From Chamaecrista fasciculata (Eukaryota > Streptophyta > Magnoliopsida > Fabales > Fabaceae): 64,000 nucleotides of DNA. The position numbers and the translations under genes are program-made. The stretch covers positions 44,184 to 108,183 of the forward strand of contig QANZ01051184.1 of assembly GCA_003254925.1 (NCBI GenBank). Direction: 5' to 3'. The notes under the pieces are model-generated. The model saw nothing but the letters and a program-made list of their open reading frames with translations, did not search any database and was not told where the DNA came from. This document shows, in pieces, positions 1 through 12,000 of the stretch (positions are counted from its first letter, which is position 1; the number at the start of each line of letters is the position of its first letter).

Positions 1-530
1 ACACTGAAAGTGGGAATTGAAGGAATGTGGAGCGTAGAATGCAGGAAAGTGGAGGTGAGGCAGGCTGATGGGGGAAAGCGACGTAGACATCTCTAAAAGG
101 CAAGGAAGGAGGGTCTGAACTCAATAGAACACTACTTCATTTACCAAAGATTAAGTCCTTACCTTACTTAAAGCTATCCTAGTCAAGTACGAAGAAACCT
201 TTACTTCAATCTTACCAAGCCACACCCTAAGATTGTTTCAAGGGAAGGAGGGAGGAGGCGTCTCCCTTCGTTCACATGGCCTATGTCAAGCCTACGTAAG
301 GTGTCTTGGAGGCTTCCATCTCTTGGATGCCTTTCTCTGCTAGGTGGAGGTTTGTATCTCCTAGACCCCTTTTATCCTCTAATCTTCCTCTTGTTATGAA
401 AGTATTCAATTAATTAATTATAAAAATAGGAACCATGTAGAAATAAAATTGAACTCTTAAGATGCGAAGTTAATCATATTTTTTTTATTTCAAACTTGAC
501 TCGGATGAGTTCATAGCTTTGGTTACTCTA
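1..530. other. Intergenic sequence, unassigned
   Basis: The first 400 bases are less AT-rich than the rest of the intergenic DNA and contain no convincing open frame on either strand. From about 400 the sequence turns AT-rich. I recognise no gene or element here. It could be the tail of a repeat or a UTR that begins outside the window. Confidence 0.4.
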
Positions 531-900
531 GATAAATCTTTTTTTATCTCTAATTAAGACAGTCAATATATAAAATCAAATGGGACCAAATTTAATATTA
601 TATGGTTCCACTCCTTTCTGGTCGTTCATGTTTAAAACTATAGTCTTTGAAATTAAAAATAAGAGATAAATCTTTTTTTTATCTCTAATTAAGACAGTCA
701 ATATATAAAATCAAATGGGACCAAATTTAATATTATATGGTTTCACCTCTTTCTGGTCGTTCATGTTTAAAACTATAGTATTTGAAATTAAAAATAAGAG
801 AAAATTTACTATTTGGTCTCTCTTTCTTTACTAAGTTAACAATTTAGTCCCTTATTTATTTTACATACATATTTGCGTGACGGGCACGCAAAGCCCCTAG
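531..900 (+). mobile_element. Helitron-like 3' end with an internal 133-bp tandem duplication
   Basis: The segment ends in a GCGTG/CACGC hairpin, then AAAGCCC and CTAG, followed by T at 901, which is the canonical Helitron 3' terminus (hairpin about 10 bases before CTRR, insertion between A and T). The same terminus recurs at 28292 and 31401. A unit starting at GATAAATC at 531 is repeated at 664, giving a tandem duplication of about 133 bp that includes the TATTATATGG box near the family's 5' end. No RepHel-type coding sequence is present, so it is non-autonomous. It stops 205 bp before the ATG of the next gene, inside its likely promoter. Confidence 0.6.
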
Positions 901-1105
901 TGATGAAATATGTGAGTGAGTGTTCCACCAATCCCAATCGGAATCCTACTCCTAATCTCATATTGTAGCTAGGCGACGTCGTTTCAATGAGAGAGGAAGG
1001 ACTGAGATATCAGATATCATATCCCACATTAATATCATCAGTGTATACTCTCCAGCGTCACCATTGTCTCAGTCAGTACTCCAAAAACTGTAAGAATTCA
1101 ACGAA

Positions 1106-3856
1106 ATGCCTCTCTCGCTTTTGCAAATTTCCTCTTCATCTCCTCTCCATTCCACCTTTCATCATCTTACTCCCACTACTACTACTCTCTTGCCCAAAAC
1201 CCTCTTCCCTGATTTCCATCTTCCACAAAGAACCCTAAAACCATGGATCTTTTCCACTACCGGAACCAAGACCAAATCTACAACTACCATCACTCATGCT
1301 TCCTTAATTGAGGCTCCTGTTTTATGGGCAGGTAGGCTCTGCATCTTCTATGCCCTCCTCAAGGCTGGATTAGCTGGATCTCAAGCAAACCCACTTGTAT
1401 CAGGTTTCCATTTCTAACTTGCTCTGCCTTGTTTTCTTTTTAGTTGGAATTTGCACATCTAATGGCTCCTTAACTCCTTATCTGTATAGTTGATCATCTG
1501 CTGTATCTGCTTATTTAGTTTGGAACTTGCGCACTGGGATTTAGATTTTATCTTCAGAGGAATTTTAATGGGGTCCTCATTTGTAATGTTGATTATATTC
1601 AATTTGGATCTTCTGTTCAGGGAGAGATGGGTGTAAAACATGTCATCTCTCTTTGAATCAGAGACATTCAGAAATTCAAATTCAGAGGATCCAGACTGGA
1701 TTATATTTGTTCGTTGCTCTATGTTTTCTTATGCCTTTTTTTTTTTAATTATGTAATTTTCACATTTGGGTTTTTAGATTTGGTCTCGAGAGGAATTTTA
1801 TTGGGTCCTTATGTTATGTTGAATATTTGCTGCAGATTTGGAAATTGGGGCAAGTGATGAATCTGGTGACTTGGGATTCTCTAAATGGACTCAGAGCATA
1901 CTGGGTAAACCAGGTTGGCTAGTTTCCTTGCCTTTTATATTCATGAAAGTCAAATATAGTTTCTCCTCTATAAATTTAGGAATTATTGGTGAGCCAGTGC
2001 TCAGTTGGACTGATTCTTGAATTCTACATTTGTGTTGAACTTTTCAGAAGTGTAATTAGTTTCAAATAATCACATCAATCAATGAATGTCTTTGATTTTA
2101 GTGCAAGCGATTAAATGGTATAGGCTTTTCTAATGATTTGATTAATTTAATCAGTTAACAAACTTTGTAATAGGTTAGATGTTGATTCTGTATATTTGAA
2201 ATTGATAAGTGTGGTATTTTTACATGACACTATCAGAAATTAGACTTATTCTATGTGGATAAATTAAGAATCTGCTTACTTAATTATGAGTCATCTGATT
2301 AAGATATAGTTGTAAGAATTGGTAAACCATATCAATTGACTATGAGTGAGGAACTTACAAAGTACAAACCTGTTGGTTGCTACCTCTTAGCTAACATCTG
2401 CCTTGAGAATTTATGTTGCTCATGGTCCACGGCGGCCTTTTGAAAAAAAAATGCTGTTTTGGGTGAATGGCTCACCTTGAAAGGATAGTGATTAAGTGAT
2501 CTGTCCAATGCCATGATTCTAGAATAATCATCAGACAATATTTGTGGGCAATTCCAGTTATAAGAAAGCCTGCGTTATCATTTTGTTGTCATTTCCTTTT
2601 GAGTGGCATTAATGAATTTTATAGGCTTCTATTGTGCTCCTCGTTGAAGATTTTATATTAGAGAATGTAATGTTAATAACAAACAAGAGTAGAATGTAAT
2701 ATACGAAAAAGTTGTCACCTTAGTTTTTTTTTTTCACCACTTTATTTTAACTTGCTGCAGAATAAGTATAACTGGAACATAGATAACTAGTGTTTGCCAT
2801 GCATTAGTCCTGGATTGGCTTCTCTAATAAAATGCATAAAAGATATTAAACTAAAGGCCTTTATCTTGGTAACTGTTTGGTTCTCCATGCAAGCATATCC
2901 ATTTTGTTGTTTCATTCTTCTCTTTTGTCATTGGTTTTCATGTTTTTAGCATGCAATGTATTATTTATTTCTTTTCCATGATTGACCAGCAAAGGAAGCA
3001 GCTAATGGAAGGAAGCTGGTGAGCAAATGGCATCCTACGACAAAGGGTACACTTCGAAGGAACTATAGAGTCCCATCCAAGTCTGAGGGGCGGCGACTTC
3101 TGAAAGCTGTTGCATCTCTATTGTCAGAAGATGATCACTTTGTCGATGCCTCCTCTCACAAGGTACTTTTCTCCCCCTAATTTACTTTAAACTTAATCCA
3201 CATTATCAGTTGCTCTTAATTTAACTTGGAGGTAAATCCCATTTTGGTCTTTGGCATATATGTGGAATTTCAATTTGGTCCTCCACATATAATATTTTTT
3301 CAGTTTAGTTGCTCAATCATTAAAATGCTTGCTATGTTGGATTTTCATCCCTCTATCATATAAAATTTAGCGTTAAGCCTAACAGTATCTTGATTTGGAC
3401 GTTATTGTCTACTCATTTCCTTGGCTATATTCCCAATGATCAATTCAACAAAAAATTTTATAAACATTTGGTGGACATGAAGTGGAAGGCAATATTTCAA
3501 GTATATTAGTAATTGATTGATGAACTAGATTGAAAGAAATTAATTGATGGGGATTGAATTGAAAGATCACCAATCTGTTAGGGACCCAAATGAGATTTTG
3601 CTTGTGATTTTAAATTTACTTCTCATATGTTTGACATAATATCTTGATGAGATCACTGTAGGGTTGTCAAATTAGGAGGGAAAGTGCTCATGGAGAAAGT
3701 GTGTGTTGCAACAATGTAAGAGCTCTTTTTGATGAGCTCCCAACTCCACACCTTATTGTGGAAATCACGCCTTTTCCGTCTGGTTCTCTTACTGAAAAAG
3801 ACTACACTAAAGCTGAGAAGCTTGAGAAGGTTCTTAGATCAAGTCCTTCTGTGTGA
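1106..3856 (+). CDS. Chloroplast-targeted plant protein, DEAP2/At1g14345-like (4 exons, 247 aa)
   Basis: Exons read by eye are 1106-1403, 1836-1913, 2990-3162 and 3662-3856. Every junction is GT-AG and the phases join into 248 codons including TGA. Residues 1 to about 65 are rich in Ser/Thr and hydrophobic residues with almost no acidic ones, as in a chloroplast transit peptide. One hydrophobic segment (about residues 71-91) may be a membrane helix. The C-terminal half is the conserved part: a basic stretch around KWHPTTKGTLRRNYRVPSKS, then GCQIRRESAHGESVCCNNVRALFDELPTPH and a charged tail ending in SPSV. From memory this resembles the plant-only family loosely annotated as 'NAD(P)-linked oxidoreductase' (At1g14345), which I believe includes the PSII-assembly factor DEAP2. 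No NAD-binding Rossmann motif is visible, so the oxidoreductase label is not supported here. The exon model is firm; the function is tentative. Confidence 0.75.
3232..3606. repeat. Foldback repeat inside intron 3 of the plastid-protein gene
   Basis: The left end reads GGTAAATCCCATTTTGGTC and the right end GGACCCAAATGAGATTTTGC, so the ends are roughly inverted copies. This is the 'TTTGGTCC' style of MITE seen throughout the window. The boundaries are approximate and no clean target duplication was found. Confidence 0.4.
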
Positions 3857-4277
3857 ACCATCTTCATATCCATGTACTGTACATATTCAGTGCTAACTTG
3901 TATATATGGAATGACAAACAGAAGCTGGTACGCTTCTCAACTCTTGACACTGAATTCAACATCGAGTTGGACTTGGAAAGTAAGATGATTTGAGCTTTTG
4001 TTTTTCCTTCTGATGCCAAATTGTTAAGAGTCTTCTTTTTGGTTTCCATTCTTTGAACTTTCTATCGCTTATTCTGGGAGTTTTAAGGAGTGAATGAGTG
4101 ATATATACTGGTAGGGGCGTTTCTATGAGGCACTTGAGTGTTTACTGCTGGTCATCATTCTTCATTTAAAAAAAAGGAGGAAATTAGTTATTTAGTCTAA
4201 AAAAAATGATAAATGTGCTAATTTAGTCTTTAAAAGATGTAATTACAATCAAGTTGCTCCTTTTGTTATAAAATTAA

Positions 4278-4676
4278 GGGTAAATAACACTTTGGTACTC
4301 TGTGGTTTGACCCTATTTCACTTTGGTACCCTGTGGTATTCTCCATTAACACTTTGGTACCTTTTGGAGCTATTTTGTAATTTTAACCATAATAAATTTT
4401 ACAAAAATTGCATATTGACCCCAAAAAATTTTAAATTTTTCATTTTAGTCCCTATATAATATGTATCCAGGGACCTATTTGTAATTTTTTGAAAATTTTT
4501 TGGGGTCAATATGTAATTTTTGCAAAATTTGTTATGGTTAAAATTACAAAATAGCTCCAAAGGGTACCAAAGTGTTAATGGAGAATACCACAGGGTACCA
4601 AAGTGTCAAGTTTCAAACCACAGGGTACCAAAGTGAAATAGGGTCAAACCACAGGGTACCAAAGTGTAATTTACCC
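4278..4676. mobile_element. Mutator-like MITE (GGGTAAAT...TTTACCC family), copy 1
   Basis: This 399-bp foldback has arms carrying repeated CACTTTGGTACC/GGTACCAAAGTG blocks and pairs almost end to end. It is bounded by GGG and CCC. The 9 bases TAAAATTAA at 4269-4277 are repeated exactly at 4677-4685. A 9-bp duplication is the hallmark of Mutator-superfamily transposases. The element has no coding capacity and lies between the plastid-protein gene and COP1. Confidence 0.8.
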
Positions 4677-4685
4677 TAAAATTAA

Positions 4686-5287
4686 TTCAGATTTAATAAC
4701 AAATATGATTTCTTAACTTCAATTATAATTGTAAATCGTATAAAAAAACCAATATTGATCAGACAAAGGAATAGTTGGGTGAGATTGAAGCTTAGTGTAT
4801 GGTTTGATGGACAAGGAGAATGCATTTTTCATTAACAGATTGGAGTAAAATATGCAAGAGAAACAATAAGGAATTAAAGCGTAAATGGTATATAATTTAG
4901 GTTGGTAAAATGTAATTTTCTCTAATTTATACTTAATTGTTGCAGCATATATAGTGGCTATGTAATAAAAAAAACTTTTTTCATGTACACCAATTTATAA
5001 GAGAGAAAATAAAAGTTCTGTATATGTTTTTTTAATTTTTAAAACAAATATTCAATATTTATCCTAATTTAAATCATTTTAATGATTCATGATATATTGA
5101 AAAATCTCATAAATGAATGAGATAAAATTATGAAATTAAATAAAAATAATTAAAATAAAATTAAATAAAAAGTAATCTTATAAATTAATTTTCTGGTGCA
5201 CAAATTAGAGTGCAAAATTAATACTGATAACCGATTTAAAAATTTAAAACATAATCGAATTCTTCAAAAAGAGAAAAATAAATAAAA
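4686..5287. other. AT-rich intergenic DNA between two MITEs
   Basis: Strongly AT-rich with no open frame or recognised repeat structure. It separates the 3' flank of the plastid-protein gene from the COP1 promoter. Confidence 0.5.
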
Positions 5288-5810
5288 GGTCAAAGTTCTA
5301 TTTTGGTCTCTTATATTTGCTCAAAATTTTGTTTTGGTCCCTCAAGTTTTTTATTCCGTTTTGGTCCCTAAAGTTTTTTTCCGTTCCGTTTTGGTCCTTT
5401 ATGTTTGCTCAAAGTTATGTTTTAGTCTCTCAAGTTTCTAAAAAGTTTCACTGTTAGTCTATGTCTCTTTTCCATCCACTTTTTCCGTTAAAAAAAAGGA
5501 AAAAAAAATTAACTTTCATCTCCTAATAATTTTGCGTTTTTGCATTAAGGTCATTCCCTTTTGTAAAAGAACAAATTTGTTGGGAGATGAAACTTAGTTT
5601 TTTTTTTTAACAGAAAAAGTTGATGGAAAAGAGTCAGAGACTAATGGTAGAACTTTTTAAAATCTCGAGGGACCAAAACAGAAAAAAAAAACTTTAGGGA
5701 CCAAAATGGAACTTTGAGCAAACATGAGGGACCAAAACGGAATGGAAAAACCTTCATGGATGAAAATAGAATTTTTAACAAAAATTTAGGAGCAAAATAG
5801 GATTTTGACC
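5288..5810. mobile_element. Foldback MITE (GGTCAAAGTTC family) upstream of COP1
   Basis: A 523-bp inverted repeat begins GGTCAAAGTTCTATTTTGG and ends with the near complement (AAATAGGATTTTGACC). The arms contain several TTTTGGTCCCT / AGGGACCAAAA blocks. The flanks are AATAAATAA-like on both sides, but offset by two bases, so the duplication cannot be called exactly. It ends 271 bp upstream of the COP1 start codon, so it forms the distal edge of the COP1 proximal promoter. Confidence 0.65.
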
Positions 5811-5863
5811 AATAAATAAAATAGAGAAATTGTTACCGTGATACCGTCTGGTTTTAAGTTTTA

Positions 5864-5915
5864 TGACGTGGGATCTGTTATGATATATGGAAGTGTAAGA
5901 AGAGGTATGACGTGG
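5864..5915 (+). promoter_or_regulatory. Two TGACGTGG ACGT elements in the COP1 promoter
   Basis: TGACGTGG occurs at 5864-5871 and again at 5908-5915, 44 bp apart and 167-218 bp upstream of the COP1 ATG. ACGT-core elements of this kind bind bZIP factors. In Arabidopsis, HY5 is known to act on COP1 through an ACGT element during UV-B signalling. That these copies serve the same loop here is inference. Confidence 0.55.
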
Positions 5916-6081
5916 ACTCCCCTCGCCCTCACAAATAGTGAGTGGGGTCCACAGTTTCCGTCCCTGAGATTTTCTTTCTCTTTCTCCCTCATTTTCTCTC
6001 AGTCCAAACGCTCCTTCCTCTGTTGAATTCTCACTCCTCTCTTTAGTCCACCGCCACGATAATCCAATCCAATCCAATCCC

Positions 6082-9000
6082 ATGGAGCAAATCTCCGCGG
6101 GGCCTCTCGTCCCCGCCGTCAAATCTGATCACTCCAAACCCACCGCCTCCTCCAATCCTGCCGGAGCCGCCGCCTCTGACGCCTCTCCGACGGAGCCTTT
6201 CATGTCTGAGCCCGACAAGGACTTCTTGTGCCCGATTTGCATGCAGATCATCAAGGACGCTTTCCTCACCGCTTGCGGTCACAGCTTCTGTTACATGTGC
6301 ATCACCACACACCTCCGTAACAAGAGTGATTGCCCTTGTTGCGGTCATTACCTCACCAGCAGTCAGCTGTTCCCGAATTTCTTGCTTGATAAGGTCTGCC
6401 AATCTTCCCTCAGATTCTTCTTTGGGGTTTTAGTTTCTGATTGTTTTATTCATGCCCTAAGTGCATTTTACGGGATACATCTGTAATTTTGTAATTCATT
6501 TTATGTGGAATGTCAGCAATTTAGTAGTGGTGAAGCTTCTGTATAAGAGAAAGATGAAGTGAATTAGGGGGTTTAAGAAAAATAATTTCTTCTTTTTTAC
6601 TCATTTTGATTCGTGCATGTTTGAATGTTATTACCAGTCAGTCACTACTCACTGGAGCCTCCCTTTCATTATAATTTCACTATTTAGGTTCCTCGCTTAA
6701 TGCTATCGTTTTGTTTGTACTATGAAAAGTGAAAGCTACACTATGTGATTTGAACATAATTAGCATCTTGAAATAGTTTACTTCGAAATGCAGCTTATTG
6801 TTATACGGTTTATGTACCACATTTGTAGCTACTAAAGAAGACCTCTGCTTGCCAAATATCAAAAACTGCCTCGCCTGTGGAACATTTTCGGCTGTCATTG
6901 CAAAAGGTTGGTTCTATTTTTGCTCCCCTGTGTAGGCTGTTTTTTTTTCTTTCAAGTCTTTAGACTAATTTTATTTAAGGTTTGTTTAGACTATGATTTT
7001 TCTCCCTAAAAATCCTGGAACAGGGTTGTGATGTGACAATTAAGGAGGTAGACACCCTTTTGTCTCTCCTTGCTGAGAAGAAAAGAAAAATGGAACAAGA
7101 GGAAGCTGAGAGAAATATGCAAATATTGCTTGACTTCTTGCATTGCTTAAGGAAGCAAAAAGTTGACGAGTTGAAAGAGGTAGCTGCCCACAATTTATAT
7201 CCATATGTTTCGAACTGGAGTCGTGGATATTATCGATTAACTTATATTTCCCTTCTTTTTTTTTTCCAGTGTGCACCACCGAGTCTATGTTGTTCCACTC
7301 TAGACAGAATCTTTTATATTTATTGGCTGCTATGTATTGTAATCAACTACTGCTTTGTTTGTAGGTACAAACTGATCTCCAGTTCATTAAAGAGGACATA
7401 AGTGCTGTGGATAAACATAGAATGGAGTTGTATCGTGCAAGAGACAGGTACTCAGTGAAATTGCGGATGCTTGATGAGTCTGGTGGGAGAAAAACTTGGC
7501 ATTCGAACAGCAGCAGTCATATGTCTAGTCCACTAAATGTGCGAGGAGGGTTGTCTTCTGGGAATATTCCTAGGAAAATTGATGGAAAGTCTCAAGTAAG
7601 CTCCCATGGAGTCCAGAGAAAAGATAACATTAGTGGATCCGACTCCCAATATATAAATCAATCGAATCTTGCTGTGGTCAGAAAAAAGCGGGTGCATGCA
7701 CAGGTAACATGGATCACATTTACTAGAATCCGTGATCTTTTGAGTTCCCATGTTTCAGTCTTCTGTGCCCACTAGTAATTGATTTCTAGAAAGATTCAAA
7801 AAGGTTTTAATGCTCAAGCTGTTTGGTTTTGCTAAATTTAGAACAGAAAAGACATTAAGATCTAAGATGGACACAATTTGACTTGAATTATAGAGAAAAT
7901 GGATTGAAACCTTGGTTTAATGAAGGTTTAGTTCAAGCATGTTAGGGCAGCGAAGGCTCTTTGACGTCCATGAACAGTAACTTTAGGCTATAGGATAAGG
8001 CATGATTGTATTAATGTTTATATAATACGTTGTTTGGTGCGATATTTTATAACATTTAAAATTATTTAATATACTTAAATTATAAATTTACAAGAAAAGT
8101 AAATATTAATTTTTTGGATAAAAATTATTCCTCCCTCTATAAATGTTTAAATTATACAACTCTTATTTTAAATTTGAACATATACATAAATCTTTTCGAA
8201 ATTGAAAAATAATCAAAATATTTTTAAGAAATTGTAATCTTATTTCTTATATAATTTGTTAGAAACCTATGATTTTGAAATTTTTATTTCAAAAAATAAA
8301 TTAAAATTTATTTCTTAATAAGTTCTTTACACAATCAGGTCTAATCAGGGCAATAGAGGCATGCTTATGTAATACAGTGATCTTTGTATTGTTTGGGATA
8401 AACCATATAAACTTACACAATGTGGTGTGCTCACCAAACATCCAATAGTACTATATCTTATTGTATGAGCTTATACTTTTGAGCTTGATACAGTGTGTAA
8501 AACACACCTTTAGAGTTTAAATGAGATCAATGCCAATATGGAATTGGATGTGTGCTAGAGTTGTTTTAGTAGGAGTACATTATAGTTTCTGGCCTGGTAA
8601 ACAGACCCGGACAGGGCTGTAAAGTAAAGAAAATTATATTACATAGATTGGGCAAAAGAAGGAAATATAGGATCCTGCTTAAGGATGGAATTGCATCAGA
8701 CTACTCAACGAAGCAATCTATATCGCTTCTGTAATTCTCATATGTCTAAAGTCAGGCATTACATACATTTGACTAGTATCTAAGGTCTATCAATTTCAAA
8801 TCTCGTAGGGGCTTCAGATTCTGAATTTAAAAAATGCCCCTGAAGCTTTTTTTTTCAGATCTGATTAAGCAGCTAAATGAGGCTCAGCATATTACACCCT
8901 AACTTATATTTGAATTACTGCTAGACTTGTATCAAAAGTTGTGCTTTTAATACTCACATTCTTCTGATTTTATATCTTGTGGCTAGGAGCTTTAATAAGG

Positions 9001-12000
9001 AACTATTGGTATATGCTATCTTCTATTTTTTCTATTACCAATTTTTAATCTGTACACCTGAGGTTATTTTTCCATCTCTGAATTCATTTTCATTTACTTC
9101 ATGGACTGCAGTTTAATGACCTGCAAGAATGCTACCTACAAAAGCGACGCCAGTCAGCAGATAAGCCTCATAGCCAACAAGAAAAGGATAAAAATGTCAT
9201 AAACCGACAGGGTTATGCTGCTGGTCTTTCAGATTTTCAGTCGGTGTTGACAACTTTCACACAATATAGGTACTCATGTCAAGTCCTTTCCTCTATTTAT
9301 TAAGAGTAGACCTGGCAAATGGTTGGGTTTTGATTGTCACCTATGGCTAAATTAACTACTTATGATCCATGACTAATTTTTAGGCTATCATGTGATCCAT
9401 GACCCTCTAATTTAAGGCTAGATTCAACCTGACCATTAACCTTTTTTATAATAAAAAAAAAATCTTGATTCATTTCAATGTTATTTAATAAGAAATTACT
9501 TACTTTGTTTGGGAAATTTTAGTATACATGTGTGTATATTAATATTATAGGAAATGATTTTCATTGGTCCAACCATTAATTTAGTAATTTTTTGATGGGG
9601 TACCTAACACTGTCGGATTGATGCCAAATTTTGTAAATATGATGTCTATGACAAGAACTTTAAATCTAATGGTGGATTTAGTTAAAATCTCATCTGATCA
9701 AAAGTCATTTAATGATGTAAAACTGTGGAAGTTAATTTGATTGACATCATTGTCAGTAGATCTTTCCTTTCTCCCTCTCTATATGGATAGAGTTTGATCA
9801 TATCAAATGAGAAAAAGTAATCTTATATGTAAGTTGAGAGAAAGAAATACTACTTACGGTTAAATTTCATATCAATGGTCCATAACTATAAATACTTAAT
9901 AACATCTTCGATGATGTTTTCAGTGATGGTTTTTCTGTGCCAGTTTGATCTTTGATTAGTGAACTAATGATAATTATTTCCTTCTCTCACCTCTTGCATA
10001 AAATTAATCTTCCCTCTTGATACTCCTCTTATACACTAACACAGGCCATTACGTCTAAATAAAAAAAATGAACAAGAATACACACATACACAGAACTACG
10101 GAACTAATAAAATAAAGTAAAATAAGAGAAAATAGATTGGGGTAAAGGGTTAATTGTGGGTTGACCCACGCCAACCTGCACTTAATAGGGTCAATAAATG
10201 ACCCACCCAACTACCAAAGGAACCCCCATGGGTCACTAAGTAGCTGTTTTTGAGTGATCATAATCAAATTTGTGCTGGTTGGCTATTTGGACCGTGGGTT
10301 GGAATTGTCCATCCTTAGTTAGGAGACACATGTATCTACACATAATTTTTCACAGCCTTTCCCTTTTTATTTGGAACAGCCGATTGAGAGTCATTGCTGA
10401 ACTTAGGCATGGGGATATATTCCATTCAGCCAACATAGTGTCAAGGTGAGTTTGTTTATTTGAAAATGCTTTTAGTATTTATGTTATGTACTGTTGCATC
10501 GTATCTCTACAGTTGCATTTTCAAAGAGTTAAACTAAAATTTTGTTCCTTGACTGTGTCATCTAATGGGTTATGGTTTAGTAACCCTCAAAGCCATGACA
10601 TGGGTCATTATTGTCACTTTTTAATGAAGAAAAGTGTGACTTTCCCTCAATATAATATGCATAGCCAGATATACAACACCATTTTGGTGCTAATTGCTTT
10701 GATGATATATTCTTTTGTTGTTCTTTGAATCTCTTAAAAGTTTTGATGCAAAGGGATGCTACTTGCTAGTGTGGAATTATAGAGCATACTAACTATTCAA
10801 TGTTCTATATTGTCACTTAATGAGGTTATCATGATTGAGATCTTAAGCTATATAAATGTAATCAAATATAGGTTCTATGTTTAGGCATGCAGAATGCAGT
10901 TGAATGAAATGGCATGTTTGAGGAGAGAGGTTCAATTTATGTTTTTTTTTCTACACTCTGAATTTTTACTTGAGGTATTCGATGGATGCCAATAGTATGT
11001 TCTGGTTTCAAAATATATCACTATCTTGATTATCCAGGATTACACACAATCTCAGTCTTGATCATGATTATGAAGCAATCTTGGAGCACAGTGATCTTTG
11101 ATTACACACTTTCTATATGTGCTTACCATGAAGTTTATTTGAAAATGAGACTGTTAGGTATTATGACAAGTCCGTACTGTGCATGTTTGTAGCTGATGTA
11201 CTTTTCTTCACTCCCCATTATTATCTTAATGACTGATGTAATGAAATGTTATTTTCCTACTCCTACTTGTTTTTTATGCATTTGAAACAAAACTTTGTTA
11301 GTACTGTACTTACCAAGTTATTGAATTTACAATGTCCTTTACAGTATTGAGTTTGACCGTGATGATGAGTTGTTTGCTACTGCTGGAGTATCTCGACGCA
11401 TAAAAGTTTTTGACTTCTCTACTGTAAGATTAGCACCCTTTTATTTTATCCTTTTTGAGCTTCAACTTTTTCCTCATTGTATTGATATTTAATCATTTTC
11501 TGGTGCTTCGACTTGGTCTAACCATTGATCACATATACCATATATCATTTTATACAAAAAGATAAAATGTTGGAAAAATAAAGATCTAGACTTAAGTTAT
11601 TTGACAACATCTGGTGGGCCCCCAGTGATTAGTACATGCAAAAGAAGGGTTAAAAAGGGAAAGAACAACTCAGTGCAGTTGGACTTGGAATTGATAACCA
11701 GAAGCCCATTAGGTAAGGGTTGAATGCTGAGGGAGAGAAAACAGCAGCACAGGGTAATGGTGACATGGCATAACCATCTGTACTCTGTAGGGTCTGGTGT
11801 GTGCATGGCAGAACCTGAGGAATATTTGTGTAGGGTTTCTGGATCTAGGAACACAGGAAAATAGTAGGGTTCTGGGTGGAGAGAACCAGCCTCTCGAATG
11901 CCAGCTTGGTTTTCTGGTTTTACCCTACTTGTCTATATTGGATAATACAATTGCGGAGGTTCTAACAATATCCCAATCACCTAAAAGGTGGAAATTACTT

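Noticed and set aside
4278..4676. Regularly spaced GGTACCAAAGTG repeats resembling a CRISPR array
   Set aside because: Plant nuclear context, inverted arrangement and a 9-bp target duplication identify a MITE.
5775..6402. Two minus-strand frames of 115 and 119 codons
   Set aside because: Antisense of the COP1 leader and RING exon; no domain of their own.
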